The translations under genes were made by a program, and so were the position numbers. From Odiellus spinosus (taxonomy: Eukaryota; Arthropoda; Arachnida; Opiliones; Phalangiidae): a stretch of 64,000 nt of DNA. This document shows, in pieces, positions 40,216 through 53,339 of this stretch. The notes under the pieces are model-generated. The model made no database searches. It was not told where the DNA came from and worked only from the letters and a program-made list of their open reading frames with translations. The stretch spans positions 1,736,001-1,800,000 of the forward strand of contig CAWUCO010000219.1 of assembly GCA_963920705.1 (NCBI GenBank). Reading direction: 5' to 3'. The stretch's first letter is position 1. Each line of letters opens with the position of its first letter.

Positions 40216-40376
40216 TTGGAAAATTTTTCGATCTATACTTGGGAAATTTTTCGATCTATACTTGGGAAATTTTTCGATCTATACTTGGGAAATTTTTCGA
40301 TCTATACTTGGGAAATTTTTCGATCTATTCTTGGGAAATTTTTCGATCTATACTAGGGAAATTTTTCGATCTCTAC
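40216..40376 (+). repeat. Family A island of 7 monomers within B
   Basis: It starts with the same hybrid monomer as the island at 39,871 and ends with the same TACTAGGG, then CGATCTCTAC, junction. The length is exactly 161 bp. The end joins of the two islands are 276 bp apart (12 monomers), so the second island is a tandem copy of the first with three monomers fewer. Confidence 0.9.
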
Positions 40377-41502
40377 TTGGAAAATTTGTGGATCTGTACT
40401 TTTAAAATTTGTGCATCTGTACTTGGAAAATTTGTGGATCTGTACTTGGAAAATTTGTAAATCTATACTTGGAAAATTTGTAAATCTATACTTGAAAAAT
40501 TTTTAAATCTATTTTTGGAAAATTTGTAAATCTATACTTGGAAAATTTGTAAATCTATTTTTGGAAAATTTGTGAATCTATACTTTTAAAATTTGTGGAT
40601 CTATACTTGGAAAATTTGTGGATCTATTTTTGGAAAACTTGTAAATCTATCCTTGGAAAATTTGTAAATCTATACTTGGAGAATTTTTAAATCTATACTT
40701 GGAAAATTTGTAAATCTATACTTGGAAAATTTGTAAATCTATACTTGGAAAATTTGTAAATCTATACTTGGAAAATTTGTGTATCTATACTTTGAAAATT
40801 TGTGGATCTATGCTTGGAAAATTTGTGGATCTATACTTGGAAAATTTGTGGATCTATACTTGGAAAATTTGTGGATCTATACTTGGAAAATTTGTGGATC
40901 TCTACTTGGAAAATTTGTGGATCTCTACTTGGAAAATTTATGGATCTGTTCTTGGAAAATTTGTAGATCTGTACTTGTAAAATTTGTAAATATATACATG
41001 GAAAATTTGTAAATCTATACTTGGAAAATTTGTAAATCTATACTTGGAAAATTTGTAAATCTATTTTTGGAAAATTTGTAAATCTATACTTGGAAAATTT
41101 GTAAATCTATTTTTGGAAAATATTTGAATCTATACTTGGAAAATTTGTGGATCTATACTTGGAAATTTTTGGATCTATACTTGGAAAATTTGTGGATCTA
41201 TACTTGGAAAATTTGTTAATCTATACTTGGAAAATTTTCGGATCTATTTTTGGAAAATTTGTATATCTATACTTGGAAAATTTGAAAATCTATACTTGGA
41301 AAATTTGTAAATCTATACTTGGAATATTTGTAAATCTATACTTGGAAAATTTGTAAATCTATACTTGGAAAATTTGTAAATCTATACTTGGAAAATTTAT
41401 AAATCTATACTTGGAAAATTTGTGGATCTATACTTGGAAAATTTGTGGATCTCTACTTGGAAAATTTGTGGATCTGTACTTGGAAAATTTGTGCATCTGT
41501 AC

Positions 41503-43202
41503 TTGGGAAATTTTTGAATCTCTACTTGGTAAATTTTTGAATCTCTACTTGGGAAATTTTTGAATCTCTACTTGGGAAATTTTTGGATCTATACTTGGGA
41601 AATTTTTGGATCTATACTTGGGAAATTTTTGAATCTCTACTTGGGAAATTTTTGAATCTCTACTTGGGAAATTTTTGAATCTCTACTTGGAAAATTTTTG
41701 AATCTCTACTTGGGAAATTTTTGAATCTCTACTTGGGAAATTTTTGGATCTATACTTGGGAAATTTTTGGATCTATACTTGGGAAATTTTTGGATCTATA
41801 CTTGGGAAATTTTTGGATCTATACTCGGGAAATTTTTGGATCTATTCTTGGGAAATTTTTCGATCTATTCTTGGGAAATTTTTGGATCTATACTTGGGAA
41901 ATTTTTGGATATATACTTGGGTAATTTTTGGATCTATACTTTGGAAATTTTTGAATCTATACATTGGAAATTTTTGGATCTATTCTTGGGAAATTTTTGG
42001 ATCTATACTTGGGAAATTTTTGGATCTAAACTAGGGAATTTTTGAATCTCTACTTTGGAAATTTTTGAATCTCTACTTGGGAAATTTTACGATCTATACT
42101 CGGGAAATTTTTCGATCTATACTTGGGAAATTTTTCGATCTATACTTTTGAAATTTTTCGATCTATACTTGGGAAATTTTTCGATCTATACTTGGGAAAT
42201 TTTTCGATCTATACTTGGGAAATTTTTCGATCTATACTTGGGAAATTTTTCGATCTATACATGCGAAATTTTTCGATCTATACTTGGGAAATTTTTCGAT
42301 CTATACTTGGGAAATTTTTCGATCTATACTTGGGAAATTTTTCGATCTATACTTGGGAAATTTTTCGATCTATACTTGGGAAATTTTTCGATCTATTCTT
42401 GGGAGATTTTTCGATCTATACTTGGGAAATTTTTCGATCTATACTTTGGAAATTTTTCGATCTATACTTGGGAAATTTTTCGATCTATACTTTTGAAATT
42501 TTTCGATCTATACTTGGGAAATTTTTCGATCTATACTTGGAAAATTTTTCGATCTATACTTGGGAAATTTTTCGATCTATACTTGGGAAATTTTTGGGTC
42601 TATACTTGGTAACTTTTTGAATCTCTATTTGGGAAATTTTTGAATCTCTACTTGGAAAATTTTTTAATCTCTACTTGGGAAATTTTTGAATCTCTACTTG
42701 GGAAATTTTTGAATCTCTACTTGGAAAATTTTTGAATCTCTACTTGGGAAATTTTTGAATCTCTACTTGGGAAATTTTTGAATCTCTTCTTGGGAAATTT
42801 TTGAATTTCTACTTTGGAAATTTTTGAATCTCTACTTGGGAAATTTTACGATCTATACTTGGGAAATTTTTGATCTATACTTGGGAAATTTTTCGAACTA
42901 TACTTGGGAAATTTTTCGATCTATACTTGGGAAATTTTTCGATTTATACTTGGGAAATTTTTCAATCTATACTTGGGAAATTTTTCGATCTATACTTGGT
43001 AAATTTTTCGATCTATACTTGGGAAATTTTTCGATCTATACTTGGGAAATTTTTCGATCTATACTTGGGAAATTTTTCGATCTATACTTGGGAAATTTTT
43101 CGATCTATACTTGGGAAATTTTTCGATCTATTCTTGGGAAATTTTTCGATCTATACTTGGGAAATTTTTCGATCTATACTAGGGAAATTTTTCGATCTCT
43201 AC
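41503..43202 (+). repeat. Family A block of about 74 monomers within B; right copy of the junction segment
   Basis: It opens where a GC-type B monomer (GCATCTGTAC) meets TTGGGAAATTTTTG at 41,503, and closes at the A-to-B junction at 43,202. Most of it matches 37,928-39,502, including the last CTAAACTAG marker of the window at 42,022, the ACATGCG monomer near 42,259 and the GGGAGATTTTT monomer near 42,404. Confidence 0.88.
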
Positions 43203-45238
43203 TTGGAAAATTTGTGGATCTGTACTTGGAAAATTTGTGCATCTGTACTTGGAAAATTTGTGGATCTGTACTTGGAAAATTTATGGATCTGTTCTTGGAA
43301 AATTTGTAGATCTGTACTTGTAAAATTTGTAAATATATACATGGAAAATTTGTAAATCTATACTTGGAAAATTTGTAAATCTATACTTGGAAAATTTGTA
43401 AATCTATTTTTGGAAAATTTGTAAATCTATACTTGGAAAATTTGTAAATCTATTTTTGGAAAATTTGTGAATCTATTTTTGGAAAATTTGTGGATCTCTA
43501 CTTGACAATTTGTGGATCTCTACTTGGAAAATTTGTGGATCTGTACTTGGAAAATTTGTGCATCTGTACTTGGAAAATTTGTGGATCTGTACTTGGAAAA
43601 TTTGTGGATCTGTACTTGGAAAATTTGTGGATCTGTACTTGGAAAATTTGTGGATCTGTACTTGGAAAATTTGTAAATCTATACTTGGAAAATTTTTAAA
43701 TCGATTTTTTTAAAATTTGTAAATCTATACTTGGAAAATTTGTTAATCTATTTTTGGAAAATTTGTGAATCTATACTTGGAAAATTTGTGGATCTATACT
43801 TGGACAATTTGTGGATCTCTACTTGGAAAATTTGTGGATCTGTACTTGGAAAATTTGTGCATCTGTACTTGGAAAATTTGTGGATCTATACTTGGAAAAT
43901 TTGTAAATCTATACTTGAAAAATTTTTAAATCTATTTTTTTAAAATTTGTAAATCTATACTTGGAAAATTTGTAAATCTATTTTTGGAAAATTTGTGAAT
44001 CTATACTTGGAAAATTTGTGGATCTGTACTTGGAAAATTTGTGGATCTGTACTTGGAAAATTTGTAAATCTATTTTTGGAAAATTTGTAAATCTATACTT
44101 GGAAAATTTGTAAATCTATTTTTGGAAAATTTGTGAATCTATACTTGGAAAATTTGTGGATCTATACTTGGAAAATTTGTGGATCTATTTTTGGAAAATT
44201 TGTAAATCTATCCTTGGAAAATTTGTAAATCTATACTTGGAGAATTTTTAAATCTATACTTGGAAAATTTGTAAATCTATACTTGGAAAATTTGTAAATC
44301 TATACTTGGAAAATTTGTAAATCTATACTTGGAAAATTTGTGTATCTATACTTTGAAAATTTGTGGATCTATGCTTGGAAAATTTGTGGATCTATACTTG
44401 GAAAATTTGTGGATCTATACTTGGAAAATTTGTGGATCTATACTTGGAAAATTTGTGGATCTTTACTTGCAAAATTTGTGGATCTCTACTTGGAAAATTT
44501 ATGGATCTGTTCTTGGAAAATTTGTAGATCTGTACTTGTAAAATTTGTAAATATATACATGGAAAATTTGTAAATCTATACTTGGAAAATTTGTAAATCT
44601 ATTTTTGGAAAATTTGTGAATCTATACTTGGAAAATTTGTGGATCTATACTTGGACAATTTGTGGATCTCTACTTGGAAAATTTGTGGATCTGTACTTGG
44701 AAAATTTGCGCATCTGTACTTGGAAAATTTGTGGATCTGTACTTGGAAAATTTGTGGATCTGTACTTGGAAAATTTGTGGATCTGTACTTGGAAAATTTG
44801 TGGATCTGTACTTGGAAAATTTGTAAATCTATACTTGAAAAATTTTTAAATCTATTTTTGGAAAATTTGTAAATCTATACTTAGAAAATTTGTAAATCTA
44901 TTTTTGGAAAATTTGTGAATCTATACTTGGAAAATTTGTGGATCTATACTTGGAAGATTTGTGGATCTCTACTTGGAAAATTTGTAAATCTATCCTTGGA
45001 AAATTTGTAAATCTATACTTGGAGAATTTTTAAATCTATACTTGGAAAATTTGTAAATCTATACTTGGAAAATTTGTAAATCTATACTTGGAAAATTTGT
45101 AAATTTATACTTGGAAAATTTGTGTATCTATACTTTGAAAATTTGTGGATCTATGCTTGGAAAATTTGTGGATCTATACTTGGAAAATTTGTGGATCTAT
45201 ACTTGGAAAATTTGTGGATCTATACTTGGAAAATGTGT

Positions 45239-46290
45239 GGATTTCTACTTGGAAAATTTGTGGATCTCTACTTGGAAAATTTGTGGATCTATACTTGGAA
45301 AATTTTTGGATCTATACTTGGAAAATTTGTGGATCTATACTTGGAAAATTTGTGGATCTCTACTTGGAAAATTTGTGGATCTCTACTTGGAAAATTTGTT
45401 AATATATACTTGGAAAATTTGAGGATCTATTTTTGGAAAATTTGTAAATCTATACTTGTAAAATTTGTAAATCTATACTTGGAGAATTTGTAAATCTATA
45501 CTTGTAAAATTTGTAAATCTATACTTGAAAAATTTGTAAATCTATACTTGGAAAATTTGTAAATCTATTTTTGGAAAATTGGTAAATCTATACTTGGAAA
45601 ATTTGTAAATCTATTTTTGGAAAATATTTGAATCTATACTTGGAAAATTTGTGGATCTATACTTGGAAAATTTTTGGATCTATACTTGGAAAATTTGTGG
45701 ATCTATACTTGGAAAATTTGTTAATCTATACTTGGAAAATTTTTGGATCTATACTTGGAAAATTTGTGGATTTCTACTTGGAAAATTTGTGGATCTCTAC
45801 TTGGAAAATTTGTGGATCTATACTTGGAAAATTTTTGGATCTATACTTGGAAAATTTGTGGATCTATACTTGGAAAATTTGTGGATCTCTACTTGGAAAA
45901 TTTGTGGATCTCTACTTGGAAAATTTGTTAATATATACTTGGAAAATTTGAGGATCTATTTTTGGAAAATTTGTAAATCTATACTTGTAAAATTTGTAAA
46001 TCTATACTTGGAGAATTTGTAAATCTATACTTGTAAAATTTGTAAATCTATACTTGAAAAATTTGTAAATCTATACTTGGAAAATTTGTAAATCTATTTT
46101 TGGAAAATTGGTAAATCTATACTTGGAAAATTTGTAAATCTATTTTTGGAAAATATTTGAATCTATACTTGGAAAATTTGTGGATCTATACTTGGAAAAT
46201 TTTTGGATCTATACTTGGAAAATTTGTGGATCTATACTTGGAAAATTTGTTAATCTATACTTGGAAAATTTTTGGATCTATTTTTGGAAA
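45239..46290 (+). repeat. 529-bp (23 x 23) HOR, two tandem copies
   Basis: A GGATTTCTAC monomer at 45,239 repeats at 45,768, and the variant order agrees across each copy at offset 529, including the GTTAATATATAC and TTTGAGGATC monomers. Similarity ends near 46,290, where one copy has TATAC and the other TATTTTTGG. The matching unit near 49.7-50.3 kb has only one copy. Confidence 0.87.
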
Positions 46291-48524
46291 ATTTGTAAAT
46301 CTATACTTGAAAAATTTGAAAATCTATACTTGGAAAATTTGTAAATCTATACTTGGAATATTTGTAAATCTATACTTGAAAAATTTGTAAATCTATACTT
46401 GGAAAATTTGTAAATCTATACTTGGAAAATTTATAAATCTATACTTGGAAAATTTGTGGATCTGTACTTGGAAAATTTGTGCATCTGTACTTGGAAAATT
46501 TGTGGATCTGTACTTGGAAAATTTATGGATCTGTTCTTGGAAAATTTGTAGATCTGTACTTGTAAAATTTGTAAATATATACATGGAAAATTTGTAAATC
46601 TATACTTGGAAAATTTGTAAATCTATACTTGGAAAATTTGTAAATCTATTTTTGGAAAATTTGTAAATCTATACTTGGTAAATTTGTAAATCTATTTTTG
46701 GAAAATTGTGAATCTATTTTTGGAAAATTTGTGGATCTCTACTTGGAAAATTTGTGGATCTCTACTTGGAAAATTTGTGGATCTGTACTTGGAAAATTTG
46801 TGCATCTGTACTTGGAAAATTTGTGGATCTGTACTTGGAAAATTTGTGGATCTGTACTTGGAAAATTTGTGGATCTGTACTTGGAAAATTTGTAAATCTA
46901 TACTTGGAAAATTTGTAAATCTATACTTGAAAAATTTTTAAATCTATTTTTGGAAAATTTGTAAATCTATACTTGGAAAATTTGTAAATCTATTTTTGGA
47001 AAATTTGTGGATCTATACTTGGAAAATTTGTGAATCTCTATTTGGAAAATTTGTAAATCTATCCTTGGAAAATTTGTAAATCTATACTTGGAGAATTTTT
47101 AAATCTATACTTGGAAAATTTGTAAATCTATACTTGGAAAATTTGTAAATCTATACTTGGAAAATTTGTAAATCTATACTTGGAAAATTTGTGTATCTAT
47201 ACTTTGAAAATTTGTGGATCTATGCTTGGAAAATTTGTGGATCTATACTTGGAAAATTTGTGGATCTATACTTGGAAAATTTGTGGATCTATACTTGGAA
47301 AATTTGTGGATCTCTACTAGGAAAATTTGTGGATCTCTACTTGGAAAATTTGTGGATCTATACTTGGAAAATTTGTGGATCTATACTTGGAAAATTTGTG
47401 GATCTATACTTGGAAAATTTGTGGATCTCTACTTGGAAAATTTGTGGATCTCTACTTGGAAAATTTGTTAATATATACTTGGAAAATTTGAGGATCTATT
47501 TTTGGAAAATTTGTAAATCTATACTTGGAAAATTTGTAAATCTATTTTTGGAAAATATTTGAATCTATACTTGGAAAATTTGTGGATCTATACTGGGAAA
47601 ATTTTTGGATCTATACTTGGAAAATTTGTGGATCTATACTTGGAAAATTTGTTAATCTATACTTGGAAAATTTTTGGATCTATTTTTGGAAAATTTGTAA
47701 ATCTATACTTGGAAAATTTGTAAATCTATACTTGGAGAATTTGTAAATCTATACTTGTAAAATTTATAAATCTATACTTGAAAAATTTGTAAATCTATAC
47801 TTGGAATATTTGTAAATCTATACTTGGAAAATTTGTAAATCTATACTTGGAAAATTTGTAAATCTATACTTGAAAAATTTTTAAATCTATTTTTGGAAAA
47901 TTTGTAAATCTATACTTGGAAAATTTGTAAATCTATTTTTGGAAAATTTGTGAATCTATACTTGGAAAATTTGTGGATCTATACTTGGAAAATTTGTGGA
48001 TCTATTTTTGGAAAATTTGTAAATCTATCCTTGGAAAATTTGTAAATCTATACTTGGAGAATTTTTAAATCTATACTTGGAAAATTTGTAAATCTATACT
48101 TGGAAAATTTGTAAATCTATACTTGGAAAATTTGTAAATCTATACTTGGAAAATTTGTGTATCTATACTTTGAAAATTTGTGGATCTATGCTTGGAAAAT
48201 TTGTGGATCTATACTTGGAAAATTTGTGGATCTATACTTGGAAAATTTGTGGATCTATACTTGGAAAATTTGTGGATCTCTACTTGGAAAATTTGTGGAT
48301 CTCTACTTGGAAAATTTATGGATCTGTTCTTGGAAAATTTGTAGATCTGTACTTGTAAAATTTGTAAATATATACATGGAAAATTTGTAAATATATACAT
48401 GGAAAATTTGTAAATCTATACTTGGAAAATTTTTAAATCTATACTTGGAAAATTTGTAAATCTATTTTTGGAAAATTTGTAAATCTATACTTGGAAAATT
48501 TGTAAATCTATTTTTGGAAAATTT

Positions 48525-49490
48525 GTGAATCTATTTTTGGAAAATTTGTGGATCTCTACTTGGACAATTTGTGGATCTCTACTTGGAAAATTTGTGGATC
48601 TGTACTTGGAAAATTTGTGCATATGTACTTGGAAAATTTGTGGATCTGTACTTGGAAAATTTGTGGATCTGTACTTGGAAAATTTGTGGATCTGTACTTG
48701 GAAAATTTGTGGATCTGTACTTGGAAAATTTGTAAATCTATACTTGGAAAATTTGTAAATCTATACTTGAAAAATTTTTCAATCTATTTTTTTAAAATTT
48801 GTAAATCTATACTTGGAAAATTTGTAAATCTATTTTTGGAAAATTTGTGAATCTATACTTGGAAAATTTGTGGATCTATACTTGGACAATTTGTGGATCT
48901 CTACTTGGAAAATTTGTGGATCTGTACTTGGAAAATTTGTGCATCTGTACTTGGAAAATTTGTGGATCTGTACTTGGAAAATTTGTGGATCTGTACTTGG
49001 AAAATTTGTGGATCTGTACTTGGAAAATTTGTGGATCTGTACTTGGAAAATTTGTAAATCTATACTTGGAAAATTTGTAAATCTATACTTGAAAAATTTT
49101 TCAATCTATTTTTTTAAAATTTGTAAATCTATACTTGGAAAATTTGTAAATCTATTTTTGGAAAATTTGTGAATCTATACTTGGAAAATTTGTGGATCTA
49201 TACTTGGACAATTTGTGGATCTCTACTTGGAAAATTTGTGGATCTGTACTTGGAAAATTTGTGCATCTGTACTTGGAAAATTTGTGGATCTGTACTTGGA
49301 AAATTTGTGGATCTGTACTTGGAAAATTTGTGGATCTGTACTTGGAAAATTTGTGGATCTGTACTTGGAAAATTTGTAAATCTATACTTGGAAAATTTGT
49401 AAATCTATACTTGAAAAATTTTTAAATCTATTTTTGGAAAATTTGTAAATCTATACTTGGAAAATTTGTAAATCTATTTTTGGAAAATTT
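48525..49490 (+). repeat. 322-bp (14-monomer) HOR, three tandem copies
   Basis: Copies start at 48,525, 48,847 and 49,169. Each has the TTGGACAATTTG monomer, a GC-type monomer and a run of ATCTGTAC monomers. Copies 1 and 2 end with TTTTTCAATCTATTTTTTT; copy 3 ends with TTTTTAAATC and TATTTTTGG instead. Single relatives of this unit lie near 44,616 and 52,388, so this is a local amplification. At 322 bp it is the shortest clear HOR in the B domain. Confidence 0.92.
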
Positions 49491-52400
49491 GTGAATCTAT
49501 ACTTGGAAAATTTGTGGATCTATACTTGGAAGATTTGTGGATCTCTACTTGGAAAATTTGTAAATCTATCCTTGGAAAATTTGTAAATCTATACTTGGAG
49601 AATTTTTAAATCTATACTTGGAAAATTTGTAAATCTATACTTGGAAAATTTGTAAATCTATACTTGAAAAATTTGTAAATCTATACTTGGAAAATTTGTG
49701 TATCTATACTTTGAAAATTTGTGGATCTATGCTTGGAAAATTTGTGGATCTATACTTGGAAAATTTGTGGATCTATACTTGGAAAATTTGTGGATCTATA
49801 CTTGGAAAATTTGTGGATTTCTACTTGGAAAATTTGTGGATCTCTACTTGGAAAATTTGTGGATCTATACTTGGAAAATTTTTGGATCTATACTTGGAAA
49901 ATTTGTGGATCTATACTTGGAAAATTTGTGGATCTCTACTTGGAAAATTTGTGGATCTCTACTTGGAAAATTTGTTAATATATACTTGGAAAATTTGAGG
50001 ATCTATTTTTGGAAAATTTGTAAATCTATACTTGTAAAATTTGTAAATCTATACTTGGAGAATTTGTATATCTATACTTGTAAAATTTGTAAATCTATAC
50101 TTGAAAAATTTGTAAATCTATACTTGGAAAATTTGTAAATCTATTTTTGGAAAATTTGTAAATCTATACTTGGAAAATTTGTAAATCTATTTTTGGAAAA
50201 TTTGTAAATCTATACTTGGAAAATTTGTAAATCTATTTTTGGAAAATATTTGAATCTATACTTGGAAAATTTGTGGATCTATACTTGGAAAATTTTTGGA
50301 TCTATACTTGGAAAATTTGTGGATCTATACTTGGAAAATTTGTTAATCTATACTTGGAAAATTTTTGGATCTATTTTTGGAAAATTTGTAAATCTATACT
50401 TGGAAAATTTGAAAATCTATACTTGGAAAATTTGTAAATCTATACTTGGAATATTTGTAAATCTATACTTGCAAAATTTGTAAATCTATACTTGGAAAAT
50501 TTGTAAATCTATACTTGGAAAATTTATAAATCTATACTTGGAAAATTTGTGGATCTATACTTGGAAAATTTGTGGATCTCTACTTGGAAAATTTGTGGAT
50601 CTGTACTTGGAAAATTTGTGCATCTGTACTTGGAAAATTTGTGGATCTGTACTTGGAAAATTTATGGATCTGTTCTTGGAAAATTTGTAGATCTGTACTT
50701 GTAAAATTTGTAAATATATACATGGAAAATTTGTAAATCTGTACTTGGAAAATTTGTAAATCTATACTTGGAAAATTTGTAAATCTATTTTTGGAAAATT
50801 TGTAAATCTATACTTGGTAAATTTGTAAATCTATTTTTGGAAAATTGTGAATCTATTTTTGGAAAATTTGTGGATCTCTACTTGGAAAATTTGTGGATCT
50901 CTACTTGGAAAATTTGTGGATCTGTACTTGGAAAATTTGTGCATCTGTACTTGGAAAATTTGTGGATCTGTACTTGGAAAATTTGTGGATCTGTACTTGG
51001 AAAATTTGTGGATCTGTACTTGGAAAATTTGTAAATCTATACTTGGAAAATTTGTAAATCTACACTTGAAAAATTTTTAAATCTATTTTTGGAAAATTTG
51101 TAAATCTATACTTGGAAAATTTGTAAATCTATTTTTGGAAAATTTGTGAATCTATACTTGGAAAATTTGTGGATCTATACTTGGAAAATTTGTGGATCTC
51201 TATTTGGAAAATTTGTAAATCTATCCTTGGAAAATTTGTAAATCTATACTTGGAGAATTTTTAAATCTATACTTGGAAAATTTGTAAATCTATACTTGGA
51301 AAATTTGTAAATCTATACTTGGAAAATTTGTAAATCTATACTTGGAAAATTTGTGTATCTATACTTTGAAAATTTGTGGATCTATGCTTGGAAAATTTGT
51401 GGATCTATACTTGGAAAATTTGTGGATCTATACTTGGAAAATTTGTGGATCTATACTTGGAAAATTTGTGGATCTCTACTTGGAAAATTTGTGGATCTCT
51501 ACTTGGAAAATTTGTGGATCTATACTTGGAAAATTTGTGGATCTATACTTGGAAAATTTGTGGATCTATACTTGGAAAATTTGTGGATCTCTACTTGGAA
51601 AATTTGTGGATCTCTACTTGGAAAATTTGTTAATATATACTTGGAAAATTTGAGGATCTATTTTTGGAAAATTTGTAAATCTATACTTGGAAAATTTGTA
51701 AATCTATACTTGGAAAATTTGTAAATCTATTTTTGGAAAATATTTGAATCTATACTTGGAAAATTTGTGGATCTATACTGGGAAAATTTTTGGATCTATA
51801 CTTGGAAAATTTGTGGATCTATACTTGGAAAATTTGTTAATCTATACTTGGAAAATTTTTGGATCTATTTTTGGAAAATTTGTAAATCTATACTTGGAAA
51901 ATTTGTAAATCTATGCTTGGAGAATTTGTAAATCTATACTTGTAAAATTTATAAATCTATACTTGAAAAATTTGTAAATCTATACTTGGAAAATTTGTAA
52001 ATCTATACTTGGAATATTTGTAAATCTATACTTGGAAAATTTGTAAATCTATACTTGGAAAATTTGTAAATCTATACTTGGAAAATTTATAAATCTATAC
52101 TTGGAAAATTTGTGGATCTCTACTTGGAAAATTTGTGGATCTGTACTTGGAAAATTTGTGCATCTGTACTTGGAAAATTTGTGGATCTGTACTTGGAAAA
52201 TTTATGGATCTGTTCTTGGAAAATTTGTAGATCTGTACTTGTAAAATTTGTAAATATATACATGGAAAATTTGTAAATCTATACTTGGAAAATTTGTAAA
52301 TCTATACTTGGAAAATTTGTAAATCTATTTTTGGAAAATTTGTAAATCTATACTTGGAAAATTTGTAAATCTATTTTTGGAAAATTTGTGAATCTATTTT

Positions 52401-53339
52401 TGGAAAATTTGTGGATCTCTACTTGGACAATTTGTGGATCTCTACTTGGAAAATTTGTGGATCTGTACTTGGAAAATTTGTGCATCTGTACTTGGAAAAT
52501 TTGTGGATCTGTAATTGGAAAATTTGTGGATCTGTACTTGGAAAATTTGTGGATCTGTACTTGGAAAATTTGTGGATCTGTACTTGGAAAATTTGTAAAT
52601 CTATACTTGGGAAATTTGTAAATCTATACTTGAAAAATTTTTAAATCTATTTTTTTAAAATTTTTAAATCTATACTTGGAAAATTTGTAAATCTATTTTT
52701 GGAAAATTTGTGGATCTATACTTGGAAAATTTGTGGATCTATTTTTGGAAAATTTGTAAATCTATCCTTGGAAAATTTGTAAATCTATACTTGGAGAATT
52801 TTTAAATCTATACTTGGAAAATTTGTAAATCTATACTATTAAAATTTGTAAATCTATACTTGGAAAATTTGTAAATCTATACTTGGAAAATTTGTGTATC
52901 TATACTTGGAAAATTTGTGGATCTATACTTGGAAAATTTGTGGATCTATACTTGGAAAATTTGTGGATCTATACTTGGAAAATTTGTGGATCTCTACTTG
53001 GAAAATTTGTGGATCTCTACTTGGAAAATTTGTGGATCTCTACTTGGAAAATTAGTGGATCTCTACTTGGAAAATTTGTTAATCTATACTTGGAAAACTT
53101 GTGGATCTCTACTTGGAAAATTTGTGGATCTCTACTTGGAAAATTTGCGAATCTCTACTTGGAAAATTTGTGGATCTCTACTTGGAAAATTTGTGGATCT
53201 CTACTTGGAAAATTTGTGGATCTGTACTTGGAAAATTTGTGCTTCTGTACTTGGAAAATTTATGGATCTATACTTGGAAAATTTGTGGATCTCTTTTTGG
53301 AAAATTTGTAAATCTATACTTGGAAAATTTGTAAATCCA

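Larger units (their letters stand above)
39503..43202 (+). repeat. A/B mosaic transition zone
   Basis: Blocks of the two families alternate with joins located to one monomer: B 39,503-39,870 (368 bp, 16 monomers), A 39,871-40,100 (10), B 40,101-40,215 (5), A 40,216-40,376 (7), B 40,377-41,502 (about 49), A 41,503-43,202 (about 74), then B to the right edge. All A-to-B joins look alike (TACTAGGGAAATTTTT, then CGATCTCTAC, then a B monomer), which suggests one ancestral junction copied by tandem duplication. Confidence 0.93.
44329..52882 (+). repeat. Family B HOR units delimited by a GTGTATC / ATGCTTGG anchor
   Basis: A recognisable trio (GTGTATC monomer, TACTTTGAAAATTTG join, ATGCTTGG monomer) begins at about 44,329, 45,111, 47,180, 48,146, 49,687 and 51,342, with earlier and later relatives at 40,768 and 52,883. 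Spacings are 782, 2069, 966, 1541, 1655 and 1541 bp. All are multiples of 23, or one base short where a fixed GGAAAATTGTG deletion monomer lies inside (46,698 and 50,837). The 45.1-47.2 kb and 49.7-51.3 kb units correspond, giving a larger cycle of 3,817 then 4,737 bp. Confidence 0.85.

Noticed and set aside
39503..41502. Transposable element or unique insertion at the A/B transition
   Set aside because: The sequence there is ordinary B-family monomers in register; no terminal repeats, target duplications or coding sequence were seen.
46393..46584. Minus-strand open frames of 63 codons (also 48,209-48,400)
   Set aside because: Reverse-strand stops normally come from GTATAG or GTAGAG. These stretches are rich in ATCTGTAC monomers, which remove the TAG. 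Chance openings only.
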